Assembly: GCA_002423325.1 (NCBI GenBank)
Contig: DIVQ01000091.1
Span: forward strand, 6,913 to 29,123
Source: Anaerolineales bacterium UBA6128
Lineage (GTDB): Bacteria; Chloroflexota; Anaerolineae; UBA1429
Direction of reading: 5' to 3'
DNA length: 22,211 bases
Shown here: positions 14,966 to 22,211 of the stretch, one piece after another
Layout: each line of letters starts with the position of its first letter
Position numbering within the stretch: position 1 is the stretch's first letter
Translations under genes and position numbers: made by a program
The notes under the pieces: model-generated
Seen by the model: only the letters and a program-made list of their open reading frames with translations
Told to the model about the DNA's origin: nothing
Databases searched by the model: none

Positions 14966-16012
14966 TTATTCCCCGTGGGCGTCCACGTAGACGGTATAGG
15001 CGCGCGTCAGGCCGACGATCGTGTCATACACCGAGGCAGCCCCGAGCACGGCGGCAGCCACCTGACCCGTGTAGCCAAAGATGGTGGTAAAGTCGCCGGG
15101 CGTCAGGCCGAGGTCGTGCCGCATCGCCAGAGCCAGAAAGACGACGATGAACTGACTGCCGACGAGCACCGTCTGACGGCCAAAGTTCGCGATCTGGCTC
15201 TTGGCCAACAGTGCAAACAGGACGCGTCGGCGCTCAATCATCACCTCGAGGAAACGGGCGCGCGGTTCCGGATTCTTGTGCTCTGCCAGTGCCTTGACGG
15301 CCGAACCGGTCACCTCGCTCACCACCTCATACTGCCGGTCGCGCAACGCGCGCATACGCCGGTTGTAGCGGATGGTCATTGCGAGCGGGATCGACAGGCT
15401 GGCCAGATAGACCAGCCCGAGCGTGCGGCTATAGGCCAGCAGAGCGCTTGAGACGGCGATCACCTTGACAAAGATCGGCGCGATGCTGCGCACCGAGTAG
15501 AAAGCCATGTGGGCCATGGCGCTCACGGCGTTCACGATGCGGATAATGGCGTTCCCGGCCTTTTCGGCATCATCCGCGCATTGGGCCGATTTGCCGACGC
15601 GCGTCGTCCACTCCAGGCGCTTTTCCAGCTCCATGGCATAGAACATGCGGTTGCTGATGATCACGTTGGTGCGCAGCAGGAGCGGATACAGAATGCTGGC
15701 GCCAAAGAAGAGCCATACGACCTCGCCGGGGTCGCCGGTCTGCAGGCGGTCAACGAACTGCCCCAGCAACCGCGCGGGCCACAGCGCAGCGATCTCTTGC
15801 ACAATCGTGAGGGCCATGCTGGGGATGCTGTAGCGCCGGTACTCCCACAGCAACTGCATCGCGCCCGCGAAAAAGTGCCAGTCGGTGGTGCCGCGCATCC
15901 GCTGGAGGGTGGCGCGTGCTGCGCCGCGGCGCGTGCCGAGCCACTCCCGCAGGCGAGAACGTGGCTGGGGCTCGGGGCTGGCCGGGACGTTGGGCGGTTC
16001 GGGCATGCTCAT
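14966..16012 (-). CDS. ABC exporter transmembrane domain protein without ATPase domain (copy A)
   Basis: This 348-residue protein corresponds to a type-1 ABC exporter membrane domain. A cytoplasmic N-terminus (1-50) is followed by six predicted helices with the family's long cytoplasmic loops; landmarks are LLGQFVDRLQTGD, VKVIAVSSALLAYSRTLGLVYLASLSIPLA, and GLTPGDFTTIFGYTGQVAAAVLG. It stops at RAYTVYVDAHGE, where exporters normally enter the linker to the nucleotide-binding domain. No Walker A, signature or Walker B motif exists in it, and the next gene (MurJ) starts 4 bases later, so the ATPase was not lost by a frameshift here. It is clearly paralogous to the upstream gene over the full length and overlaps it by ATGA. 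The two may form a heterodimer that borrows ATPases encoded elsewhere or works without ATP. Confidence 0.8.
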   Translation of the reverse strand: MSMPEPPNVPASPEPQPRSRLREWLGTRRGAARATLQRMRGTTDWHFFAGAMQLLWEYRRYSIPSMALTIVQEIAALWPARLLGQFVDRLQTGDPGEVVWLFFGASILYPLLLRTNVIISNRMFYAMELEKRLEWTTRVGKSAQCADDAEKAGNAIIRIVNAVSAMAHMAFYSVRSIAPIFVKVIAVSSALLAYSRTLGLVYLASLSIPLAMTIRYNRRMRALRDRQYEVVSEVTGSAVKALAEHKNPEPRARFLEVMIERRRVLFALLAKSQIANFGRQTVLVGSQFIVVFLALAMRHDLGLTPGDFTTIFGYTGQVAAAVLGAASVYDTIVGLTRAYTVYVDAHGE

Positions 16013-17067
16013 AGCGGTCTGCCCCTCCGCCCAATAGGCATGCCGACGCGCGGGCGCGCCATGGCCTGAGCGTGCGGGTGCGTGGACGAGTAGACGTGAT
16101 AGGCCCGGCTGGAGCTTACCATGGCGTCAAGCACCGACGCCGCGCTGATAAAGGCGGCTGCCACCTGGGTAGTGTAGCCGATGATGCGGGTAAAGTCGCC
16201 GGGGGTGAGGCCTGCGCGGGTGCGCATGCCCAGCGCCAGCAGCACCACGAGCATCTGGCTGCCGATCAGCGAGAGCTCGCGGATGGTGATAAAGCTCTGG
16301 CTGCGGATCTGCAGCGCGAGAATCACACTCTTGCGCTCGGTCAGCACCTCGCGGTAGCGCTCCGTGGTAGCGTCGCTGGCCTGGTCCGTCAGCACCTTGA
16401 CGCCGGAGCCGATTCCCTCGCCCATCACGGAATACTGGCTGTCGCGCAGCACCTGCAGCTTTTTGTTAAACACAAACGTCATAACCAACGGAATGCTGAG
16501 GCTCGCTACGTAGGCCCAGCCGAGCTGGGCGTTGTAGCTCAGCAGTTGGCCAGAGACCACAAACACTTTGACAATAACCGGGGTGAAACTGCCCAACAGG
16601 TAAAAGACGGCGTTGGCGACGCCAGAGACCGCATTGGTGATGAGCGTGTGCGATGCGCCCGCCTTTTCGACGTCGCCCGCGCACTCGCCCGAGTCGATGA
16701 GCTGCAGGATCATCTCGGCGCGCTGGCGGTATTCCTCACCATAGAAGAGCGCGTGTCGCAGGATGTTGTTGCCGTAGAGGATGGCGGGGTAGAGTACGCT
16801 GGCACCCAGAAACAGCCAGACGGTGACGCCGACTTCGCCGAGCGCTAACTGGTCGACGAACTTGCCCAGCAGGCTGACCGGCAGCAGGGCGGCATACTCT
16901 TGGAGCACCGTTACCAAGATGACAGCCAGGCCGGCGAGGCGGTCCTGCCAGAGCAGGTTCACCACGTCATGCCAGAAGGGCCAGGCCTGACCAGATTTGA
17001 GGCGCTGGACGAGTCGGTTAGCGAGTCGCTTGGGGCTCAGGTCAATCCGCCCGCGTGCTCGGTGCAC
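16009..17067 (-). CDS. ABC exporter transmembrane domain protein without ATPase domain (copy B)
   Basis: This 352-residue protein is a paralogue of the next gene, sharing LLGKFVDQL, VWLFLGASVLYP, DVEKAGA, AYVASLSIPLVMTF, GLTPGDFTRIIGYTTQVAAAF and SSRAYHVYSS. Six helices of an ABC type-1 exporter are predicted, and there is again no nucleotide-binding domain; after the sixth helix only a 25-residue basic tail follows (QAMARPRVGMPIGRRGRPL). The start is GTG at 17067, 60-70 bases after the promoter at 17107-17134, with a purine-rich GGGGGAAG nearby. The stop overlaps the next ATG by ATGA. It is the first gene of the trio ending in MurJ and is divergent from the sulfoxide reductase gene. Substrate is unknown; a lipid-linked envelope component is a guess from the MurJ neighbour. 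Confidence 0.8.
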   Translation of the reverse strand: MHRARGRIDLSPKRLANRLVQRLKSGQAWPFWHDVVNLLWQDRLAGLAVILVTVLQEYAALLPVSLLGKFVDQLALGEVGVTVWLFLGASVLYPAILYGNNILRHALFYGEEYRQRAEMILQLIDSGECAGDVEKAGASHTLITNAVSGVANAVFYLLGSFTPVIVKVFVVSGQLLSYNAQLGWAYVASLSIPLVMTFVFNKKLQVLRDSQYSVMGEGIGSGVKVLTDQASDATTERYREVLTERKSVILALQIRSQSFITIRELSLIGSQMLVVLLALGMRTRAGLTPGDFTRIIGYTTQVAAAFISAASVLDAMVSSSRAYHVYSSTHPHAQAMARPRVGMPIGRRGRPL

Positions 17068-17106
17068 AGTCTTCCCCCGCCTGCTAGTTGGCGTACAGGC
17101 TTTGTG

Positions 17107-17134
17107 ATTGTAGCGTTTCAGCCGAGGCTGTCAA
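17107..17134 (-). promoter_or_regulatory. Promoter of the ABC-membrane/MurJ operon
   Basis: On the minus strand a perfect -35 TTGACA (17129-17134) and a -10 TACAAT (17107-17112) lie 16 bases apart. Expected start is near 17100, about 33 bases before the GTG. The palindrome at 17135-17157 abuts the -35 box. Confidence 0.7.
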
Positions 17135-17157
17135 CTGTGGACGCATTTTGTCCACAG
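17135..17157. promoter_or_regulatory. Perfect palindrome, candidate operator shared by divergent promoters
   Basis: CTGTGGAC (17135-17142) and GTCCACAG (17150-17157) are exact inverted repeats with a 7-base A/T-rich centre. The element touches the -35 box of the minus-strand operon and covers the likely -35 box (17148-17153) of the plus-strand gene. That is where a dimeric regulator could control both. No regulator gene is visible in the window. Confidence 0.55.
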
Positions 17158-17175
17158 AGCATAGTCGGTTACTAT
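17148..17175 (+). promoter_or_regulatory. Promoter of the methionine sulfoxide reductase gene
   Basis: TTGTCC (17148-17153) and TACTAT (17170-17175) are 16 bases apart; an alternative -10 is TATGCG at 17173. Expected start is near 17183, about 23 bases before the ATG. The -35 box lies in the right arm of the palindrome. Confidence 0.5.
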
Positions 17176-17205
17176 GCGGTCTGAGCATTCCGCACCGGAG
17201 GGAAC

Positions 17206-17673
17206 ATGATCGATCCACGCCGAGCCGGGCGCTATGAGCGTCTTTACACCCAACTGGAGGGCCTGATTGCGGCCAAGTCGCCCAACCTCGTGGCCGCGAT
17301 GGCCACTATCTGCGCGCTGCTGCAGGCCAAGCTGCCACACCACTTTTGGACCGGTTTCTACACGGTTGCCGGCCCCGACGAACTGCACGTTGGCCCCTAC
17401 CAGGGCCCGTTGGCGTGCCAGGTGCTGCGCGGGCGGGGCGTCTGCCTGCATTGTGCGCGCACGCGTCAGCCGGCGGTGGTGGCCGACGTGGAGCAGTTCC
17501 CCGGGCATATCGCCTGCGACTCGCGCTCCAGGAGCGAGATCGCGCTGCCTGTGCTCAAGGGCGAGGAGGTTGTGGCCGTGCTCGATATTGACTCGGCGCG
17601 GCCGGCCCAGTTCGACGACGACGACATCGCCCCGCTGCTGCGCATTCTGGCGTTGCTGCAGCCCTATCTGTAA
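17206..17673 (+). CDS. msrC: Free methionine-(R)-sulfoxide reductase, GAF fold
   Basis: This 155-residue GAF-domain protein matches fRMsr (YebR/MsrC), a cytoplasmic enzyme that reduces free methionine-R-sulfoxide using a thioredoxin-linked Cys relay. Family marks are WTGFY (48-52), LHVGPYQGPLACQ, GRGVC, and FPGHIACDSRSRSEIALPV. Cys80 and Cys104 are 24 apart, as are Cys94 and Cys118 of E. coli YebR. Cys71 stands in for Cys84, one residue closer than usual. Glu111, Asp127 and Asp129 fit the substrate-binding acids, with VLDIDS at 125-130. A GGAGGG site precedes the ATG at 17206. It is divergent from the ABC/MurJ operon and shares a palindromic operator candidate, so an oxidative-stress signal is possible. 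A hairpin follows the stop. Confidence 0.92.
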   Translation: MIDPRRAGRYERLYTQLEGLIAAKSPNLVAAMATICALLQAKLPHHFWTGFYTVAGPDELHVGPYQGPLACQVLRGRGVCLHCARTRQPAVVADVEQFPGHIACDSRSRSEIALPVLKGEEVVAVLDIDSARPAQFDDDDIAPLLRILALLQPYL

Positions 17674-17677
17674 GAGG

Positions 17678-17705
17678 CTGCCCGCCGCCTGCGCGGCGCG
17701 GGCAG
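17678..17705. terminator. G/C-rich hairpin after the sulfoxide reductase gene
   Basis: CTGCCCG (17678-17684) pairs with CGGGCAG (17699-17705), with an inner CCGC/GCGG stem (17685-17688 and 17693-17696), a CTGC loop and a 2-base bulge. It begins 5 bases after the stop at 17673. No T-tract follows, so it is a weak candidate for intrinsic termination and may only protect the mRNA end. Confidence 0.45.
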
Positions 17706-17790
17706 TACGACACCGTTTCTCGCGATCAGGGTTATTCACTACATTGGTGCGAGAGGATCGCACACCGACTACCCACGCTAAGGAGTTGAC

Positions 17791-19974
17791 ATGACGGCAT
17801 CGCGTACTTTTGTGGCGTCCACGGCTGACGGGGCCTTTATGCTGGGCAACGCCGACTTTGAGTTACGCATTGCGCGCAATGCGCAGGGCGAACCGATCAT
17901 CACGCGCTGGGTCGCCACTGCTCGGCCCGATCAGGACTGGGCCTGTGGCGCCGCGATCGCGCCGACGGTGGTTGTGGGGGGGCGCGCCTTTGTCGGCGGC
18001 TCGCCGGACCTGCCGTGTACCGCGATCACGGCCGAAGCGTCGGAGGGCCGTCTGTGCCTGCAGTATGCGGCCGCCAACGGGCTGTTGGTGCGGCACTATC
18101 TCAAGCCGGCCGCCAAACAGGCGGTGCTTAACGCCTGGACCGAGCTCGAGGCGCCCGTGCCGCCGGACCTGGCCGGCATCGAGCGGTTCGACGCGCTGAA
18201 CCTGGTTCTGCCCACCAGCGGCGAGCAGCCCTGGGCGGCCTACCTCACCGGCTGGCTGTGGGGGCCGCGCGCCGAGGCGCCCGGTCGCCCCACGGTGCCC
18301 TTCGCGTACCCCTCATGGATCCCGCGCCTGCTGTACGACGACGGCGCCCCCACGCCTCCGCCGCCGCCCGCGGGCGGGTGGGCCTCGTCGATCCTGCGGC
18401 TCATCAAGGAGCCAATCACCACGCTGCCGCTGCGCAGCGGCAAGCGCTCCACGTACGAGAATCATCCCTGGTGCGTGGTACGCGACGCGCGGCGTGAGGG
18501 TGGCTGTTTCGTGGCGCTGGAGTGGTCGGGCACGTGGGAGATGAACGTGCACTATAGCCTTGACGCGCAGACGGTGAGCATCCAGACGGCCTCGGCCGGC
18601 GACGTGCACCGGCTCACGCCGGGCAAGACGCTGGTCTCGCCGCGCGCCTTTATCGGGCTGTTCGGCGGCGACTGGGACGATGCCTACAACGCTTGCCGTC
18701 GTCACGTGCGCGACGAGATCCTGCCGCCGGTGGACGCGAATTATCCACCGGTGCAGGACAACGTGGGCAATCCCAACGCCAGCGATACGATCGAGCGCAT
18801 GATGCGCGAGATCGACCTGGCGCACGCGGCGGGCTACGAGTTGATCGTCGTCGACGCCCAGTGGTGGGACATGAGCTCTGACACGGGCGAGTTCAGTTGG
18901 GGCCTGGGGAGCTTTACGGACGACCGCAAGAAGATCCCGCAGGGCCTGCGCGCCGTGTCGGACTATGTGCACTCGCTGGGGATGGAGTTCGGCCTCTGGT
19001 TCGAATTCACGCGCGTGGATCTGCGCACGGCGAATCTGGGGCGCCACCCCTGGACGCCCGACATGCTGCTGCACCAGAACGAGCAGTCCTACCGGTCGTG
19101 GTGTCAGCACGTCTACCTGATGTGCACCGGCGCAGAGGGTGCGGCCGACTGGGCGCTGGAGAACATGGCGCACTGCGTACATGAGTTCAACCTCGACTAT
19201 ATCAAGATCGACGACAACGAGTGGGCGGTCTGCAATGATCCCACGCACGGCCACGATGCCGGCGATGGCGAGTGGCACCAGATTCAGGGCGTATACCACA
19301 TCCTCAGTGGCCTGCGCGAACGCTTCCCAGACCTGGTGATCGAGAACTGCGCCGGCGGCTCTCAGCGCGCTGATGTGGGGATGGCGCGCTACTGCATCCC
19401 GATTCAGGTGCACGACCGTTGCAACCCCAGCATCCTGGAGCGCCGCTACGCGCACGCCTTTGGCTGCATCTACCCGCAGTTTGCCCCGTTGCTGGCGGTG
19501 CACAGCGCCCCCGACAGCGTGCCGCAGCTGCGCTGGCGCGTGATGGCGCGCATGATGGGCCATATCAACTGTGACTTTCAGGACCGGCTGACGCCCGAGC
19601 AGTATGAAGAGATGAAGCGGCTGGTGGCCACCTACAAGCGCCTGCGTCCGACGCTGCACGGCGACCGCTACCTGTTGGCCGAGCCGGCCATGGTGCTGGA
19701 GGAGGACGTGCCCGAAGCCACCAACTGGGAGGCTTACGAGTACCTGTCGAGAGACGAAGGGTTGGTCTCGCTGTTCTGCTTCCGCTGCGAAAGCCCGGAC
19801 GCCGACTATCGCGCGATGCTCAAGGGGCTGCAGCGCGACGCGTCCTATCGGGTGTGGGCGCACACCGGTGGAGAGTGTGGCGTCTACGCAGGCGCGGGGC
19901 TGATGGACGAGGGGCTGGTCTGCACGCTGCCCGAGCGCCGTAATGCCGAGGTGTTCATCCTGGAGCGGCTGTAA
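17791..19974 (+). CDS. GH36-like alpha-galactosidase
   Basis: This 727-residue protein has the GH36/melibiase layout: an N-terminal beta-supersandwich (about 1-290), a TIM barrel (about 310-620) and a C-terminal beta domain. The barrel carries YELIVVDAQWWD, LGMEFGLWFEFTRVD, the nucleophile motif YIKIDDNEW (Asp474) and ENCAGGSQRADVGMARYC. The acid/base is usually in an SDD(T/S)-type sequence; here VHDRCNPSILERR offers Asp542. GH36 members remove alpha-galactose from raffinose-type sugars or galactomannan; substrate is not proven here. A Pro-rich insert (GAPTPPPPPAGGW, 185-197) lies in the first domain. No signal peptide, so cytoplasmic. AAGGAG sits 6 bases before the ATG. A 6-bp inverted repeat TCTCGC/GCGAGA (17718-17723, 17749-17754) upstream may be regulatory, but no clear promoter was found. 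Confidence 0.85.
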   Translation: MTASRTFVASTADGAFMLGNADFELRIARNAQGEPIITRWVATARPDQDWACGAAIAPTVVVGGRAFVGGSPDLPCTAITAEASEGRLCLQYAAANGLLVRHYLKPAAKQAVLNAWTELEAPVPPDLAGIERFDALNLVLPTSGEQPWAAYLTGWLWGPRAEAPGRPTVPFAYPSWIPRLLYDDGAPTPPPPPAGGWASSILRLIKEPITTLPLRSGKRSTYENHPWCVVRDARREGGCFVALEWSGTWEMNVHYSLDAQTVSIQTASAGDVHRLTPGKTLVSPRAFIGLFGGDWDDAYNACRRHVRDEILPPVDANYPPVQDNVGNPNASDTIERMMREIDLAHAAGYELIVVDAQWWDMSSDTGEFSWGLGSFTDDRKKIPQGLRAVSDYVHSLGMEFGLWFEFTRVDLRTANLGRHPWTPDMLLHQNEQSYRSWCQHVYLMCTGAEGAADWALENMAHCVHEFNLDYIKIDDNEWAVCNDPTHGHDAGDGEWHQIQGVYHILSGLRERFPDLVIENCAGGSQRADVGMARYCIPIQVHDRCNPSILERRYAHAFGCIYPQFAPLLAVHSAPDSVPQLRWRVMARMMGHINCDFQDRLTPEQYEEMKRLVATYKRLRPTLHGDRYLLAEPAMVLEEDVPEATNWEAYEYLSRDEGLVSLFCFRCESPDADYRAMLKGLQRDASYRVWAHTGGECGVYAGAGLMDEGLVCTLPERRNAEVFILERL

Positions 19975-20201
19975 CCTACGGGCACGCGCCCGCGTCATAA
20001 CCGGGCCATCTGGCGCGCACGGTGGAACTCGATCACGCATGGCACGAATGCAGCGGTTCACACAACTAGTGGCGGTTCCATGAATGAGGTACGTGCCATT
20101 CGTGATATGGCTTGGATTTTCAGTCCTCTCGCCGCAACCGACGACCACGAGGGGCCGATAGCACGTCGCGACCAAAACGCAGTTCTTACAGGAGGTCTGT
20201 C
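19975..20201. other. 227-base intergenic region with inverted repeats upstream of the second GH42-like gene
   Basis: No gene is seen. Right after the GH36 stop is a small CGGGC-ACGC-GCCCG hairpin (19979-19992) without a T-tract. Further on, CACGAATG (20043-20050) and CATTCGTG (20097-20104) form an inverted repeat. The overlapping CGTGCC (20092-20097) also pairs with GGCACG (20041-20046). GCGGTTC occurs twice between them. This looks like operator DNA for a sugar regulator, but no promoter hexamers were convincing. Confidence 0.35.
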
Positions 20202-22211
20202 ATGATCGCCGAGGTCAAACAACACAACGGCACCCCCACCCTCTTTATGGACGGCAAGCCGGTGTTCGCCAGCTACCTTTGGCACAGCGGCCCGACCCGC
20301 GAGGGCTACGAGCCGGCGCCCGTCGCCAAACTGTATGCCGAGGCCGGCATCCACTACTATGCTTTTGACGTGGGCGCGGGCGGGCGCGGCGAGTGGAGTG
20401 GCCCGGGACCGGGGCACGAAGGGCACTATGATTTCTCCGGTTTTCGCGAGCGCATGGGGCACCTGCTGGACGTGGACCCCGACGCGCGCATCCACCTGCG
20501 CATGTATTTCGAGTTCATGCGCCACAACGGCGCCTGGTGGCACGCGCTCTACCCGGACGAGCTCGAGATCGACTCGGACGGTCAGCCGGTAACGCAGTCT
20601 TTCGCCTCCACGGTATGGCGCGAGCAGTGCAAAGATTTCATCCGCGAGTATGTGCGCCAGATCCAGGCCGCGGGCCTGGAGGAGCACTTTTTCGCTTTCC
20701 AGACCGGCGCTGGGCACACCGGCGAATGGTGCAAGGGCCTGACTTCGATGCGTACGGCCACCGGAGACTACTCAGCGCCCATGCGGCGGCGCTTCCGCGC
20801 CTGGCTCTGGGAAAAGTACGGCGATGATGCTACGCTCCGCGGCGCCTGGGCCGATCCCAACGTGACGCTGGACACGGCCGAGGTGCCGCCGCACCTGGCG
20901 CAGATCACGACGACGCACCAGAGCTTTCGCGATCCACGCGTCGAGATGCGCGTAGTGGACTATTACGAATGTCTGGCCGACCTGTGCGCCGACCTGATCA
21001 TCGATTTCAACCGCACGGTCAAGGAGGCCACCGACGGCACCAAGCTGGCCGGCGCGTTCTACGGCTATATCCTCGAGATGGCCTGGAACGCCGGCTTTTT
21101 CTCTGAGGGGCCCGACAGCCCCTACTCGACGCTGCAGCGCGCCGGACACCTCGGCCTGGCCAAGGTGCTGCGCTCGCCGCACGTCGACTTTCTCGTCAGC
21201 CCGTACGCCTACGGCTTTCGCGGGATCGGCGGGCACGGGCCATCGATGCCGCCCAGCGAGGTGATGCGCATCCACGGCAAGCTCTACCTGTACGAGGAGG
21301 ACTCGCGCACGCACCTGGCGGCGCCTAACGCCGGCTTTGGCAACGTCGAGAGCCTGCCCGACGCCGAGGCCGTGCTCAAGCGCAACCTGGCCGAGGTTTT
21401 GACGCGTGGCCAGGGCATCTGGTGGCTGGGCAACCGCGGCCACATCGACCCGGTGAGCGAGCCTACCTTTGCGCCGCTGCTCAAGCAGTTCCAGCGCCTG
21501 GGAACCTTTGCGCTGGAGCTCGACCGGCGGCCGAGCGCAGAGGTGGCGGTGATCATCGACGACGAGAGTCTGATGTACGAGTCGCTGGACAACGCGCTCG
21601 ATATCCCGCTGATCTTTCAGCAGCGCCTGTGGGGCTTGCCGCGCATGGGGGCGCCCGTTGACTACTATATGCTGCGCGACCTTCTCGAGGGGCGCGTGCG
21701 CGACCACAAGCTGTACATCTTTATGAATGCCTTCCACCTGGATCGCGCGCGCCGCGACGCGCTGGCCGCACAGCTCAGACGCGACGGCAAAGTGGCGCTC
21801 TGGATCTATGCGCCCGGCTACCTGGCCGATGCGCCTGGCCTCGAGCACATGACCGACTTGACCGGCATCACCTATGACAAGGGCGACCATATGTGGGGGC
21901 CGCTCGTGCATATCGTCGATTTCGAGCACCCCATCACGCGCGGGCTTTCGCAGGACCTGTTCTGGGGCACGAACAGCCGGCTGGGGCCCGTGTTCCACGT
22001 GGAGGACCCCGAGGCGCGCGTGTTGGGGCAGGTGGTCTACTCGCAGGGACGCTGCAAACCCGGCTTTGTGATCAAGGAATTCGCCGAGTGGACGTCGATC
22101 TATGTCGCGGCGCCCAACATTCCCGCCAACGTGCTGCGCGGGATCGCGCGCTTTGCCGGGGCGCACATCTATAGCGACGAGGGCGATGTGCTCTACGCCG
22201 CGCCGCAGTTG
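20202..22211 (+). CDS. GH42-like glycoside hydrolase (beta-galactosidase-like), 3' end outside window
   Basis: 670 codons are visible with no stop, so the gene continues past 22211. The protein begins MIAEVKQHNGTPTLFMDGKP, the same opening as the second start of the paralogue at 7320-9656. It has a GH42-type barrel: candidate acid/base Glu175 in GHTGEWCKG, then MRRRFRAWLWEKYGDD, and candidate nucleophile Glu365 or Glu366 in LYLYEEDSRTHL. From about residue 440 the Rossmann-like middle domain starts with SAEVAVIIDDESLMYE, and the visible end is in RFAGAHIYSDEGDVL, equivalent to AHYAGAHVYCDENEVVL in the paralogue. It has no signal peptide, unlike the paralogue. AGGAGGT (20190-20196) lies 5 bases before the ATG. 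Together with the GH36 gene it suggests a galactoside-cleaving pair. Confidence 0.83.
   Translation, partial: MIAEVKQHNGTPTLFMDGKPVFASYLWHSGPTREGYEPAPVAKLYAEAGIHYYAFDVGAGGRGEWSGPGPGHEGHYDFSGFRERMGHLLDVDPDARIHLRMYFEFMRHNGAWWHALYPDELEIDSDGQPVTQSFASTVWREQCKDFIREYVRQIQAAGLEEHFFAFQTGAGHTGEWCKGLTSMRTATGDYSAPMRRRFRAWLWEKYGDDATLRGAWADPNVTLDTAEVPPHLAQITTTHQSFRDPRVEMRVVDYYECLADLCADLIIDFNRTVKEATDGTKLAGAFYGYILEMAWNAGFFSEGPDSPYSTLQRAGHLGLAKVLRSPHVDFLVSPYAYGFRGIGGHGPSMPPSEVMRIHGKLYLYEEDSRTHLAAPNAGFGNVESLPDAEAVLKRNLAEVLTRGQGIWWLGNRGHIDPVSEPTFAPLLKQFQRLGTFALELDRRPSAEVAVIIDDESLMYESLDNALDIPLIFQQRLWGLPRMGAPVDYYMLRDLLEGRVRDHKLYIFMNAFHLDRARRDALAAQLRRDGKVALWIYAPGYLADAPGLEHMTDLTGITYDKGDHMWGPLVHIVDFEHPITRGLSQDLFWGTNSRLGPVFHVEDPEARVLGQVVYSQGRCKPGFVIKEFAEWTSIYVAAPNIPANVLRGIARFAGAHIYSDEGDVLYAAPQL

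Noticed and set aside
14095..15090. Plus-strand frame rich in Gln, His and Asp opposite murJ and the ABC gene
   Set aside because: Composition is typical of the reverse complement of membrane-protein codons, and it crosses a real gene boundary.
18313..20175. Long minus-strand open frame (620 codons) opposite the GH36 gene
   Set aside because: It is rich in Arg, His, Gln, Val and Ala with no domain motif, it lies antisense to a clear enzyme, and it arises from G/C-biased third codon positions.
20772..22166. Minus-strand open frame (464 codons) opposite the second GH42-like gene
   Set aside because: The plus strand is open across the window end and encodes a clear homologue of a second gene; the minus frame has no motif.
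1..22211. CRISPR arrays, tRNA genes, insertion sequences, phage attachment sites
   Set aside because: No regularly spaced repeats, cloverleaf-like sequence, transposase or integrase frame was found on reading both strands.

Overview
The window is GC-rich, gene-dense DNA that looks like a member of the Chloroflexota, probably an Anaerolineae-like lineage. This is an inference, not a measured assignment. It rests on the FlgD-like/CARDB-like surface protein next to GT2 glycosyltransferases, the long-form HPF, the style of the MurJ and sugar-cleavage genes, and the many GTG/TTG starts behind strong GGAGG-type ribosome binding sites. No rRNA, tRNA, CRISPR array, transposase or phage gene was seen. 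No stretch longer than about 300 bases lacks a gene.

Layout. (a) 1-2512, plus strand: the 3' end of a secreted Ig-like protein, then two tightly coupled GT2 glycosyltransferases, ending at a perfect bidirectional terminator. (b) 2582-3124, minus: long-form ribosome hibernation factor with a textbook promoter. (c) 3326-6352, plus: an EamA transporter, a promoter, low-specificity threonine aldolase, an overlapping CPBP membrane protein, and the 5' part of a sugar isomerase-like gene. (d) 6270-12586, minus: a carbohydrate-degradation run read from right to left: GH32-like enzyme, beta-propeller protein, GH42-like enzyme with a Tat/lipoprotein-like leader, a frameshifted alpha/beta hydrolase, and the first 17 codons of a probable creatininase-family gene. 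(e) 12746-13318, plus: LOG-family nucleotide phosphoribohydrolase with its own strong promoter. (f) 13345-17067, minus: a coupled trio made of two paralogous ABC-exporter membrane domains without ATPase domains, followed by a MurJ-type flippase. (g) 17206-22211, plus: free-methionine-(R)-sulfoxide reductase, a GH36-like alpha-galactosidase and a second GH42-like enzyme that runs off the window.

How the parts fit. The four glycoside hydrolase-type genes, the propeller protein and the esterase suggest breakdown of galactose- and possibly fructose-containing plant-type sugars, but no sugar transporter or regulator gene lies among them. The left end of that operon is decaying: one gene is frameshifted, and two convergent genes have lost their 3' ends at a single junction near 6270-6285. 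The most unusual unit is the operon of two ATPase-less ABC membrane proteins plus MurJ. It is divergent from the sulfoxide reductase gene, and a perfect 8-bp-arm palindrome sits between and across the two promoters.
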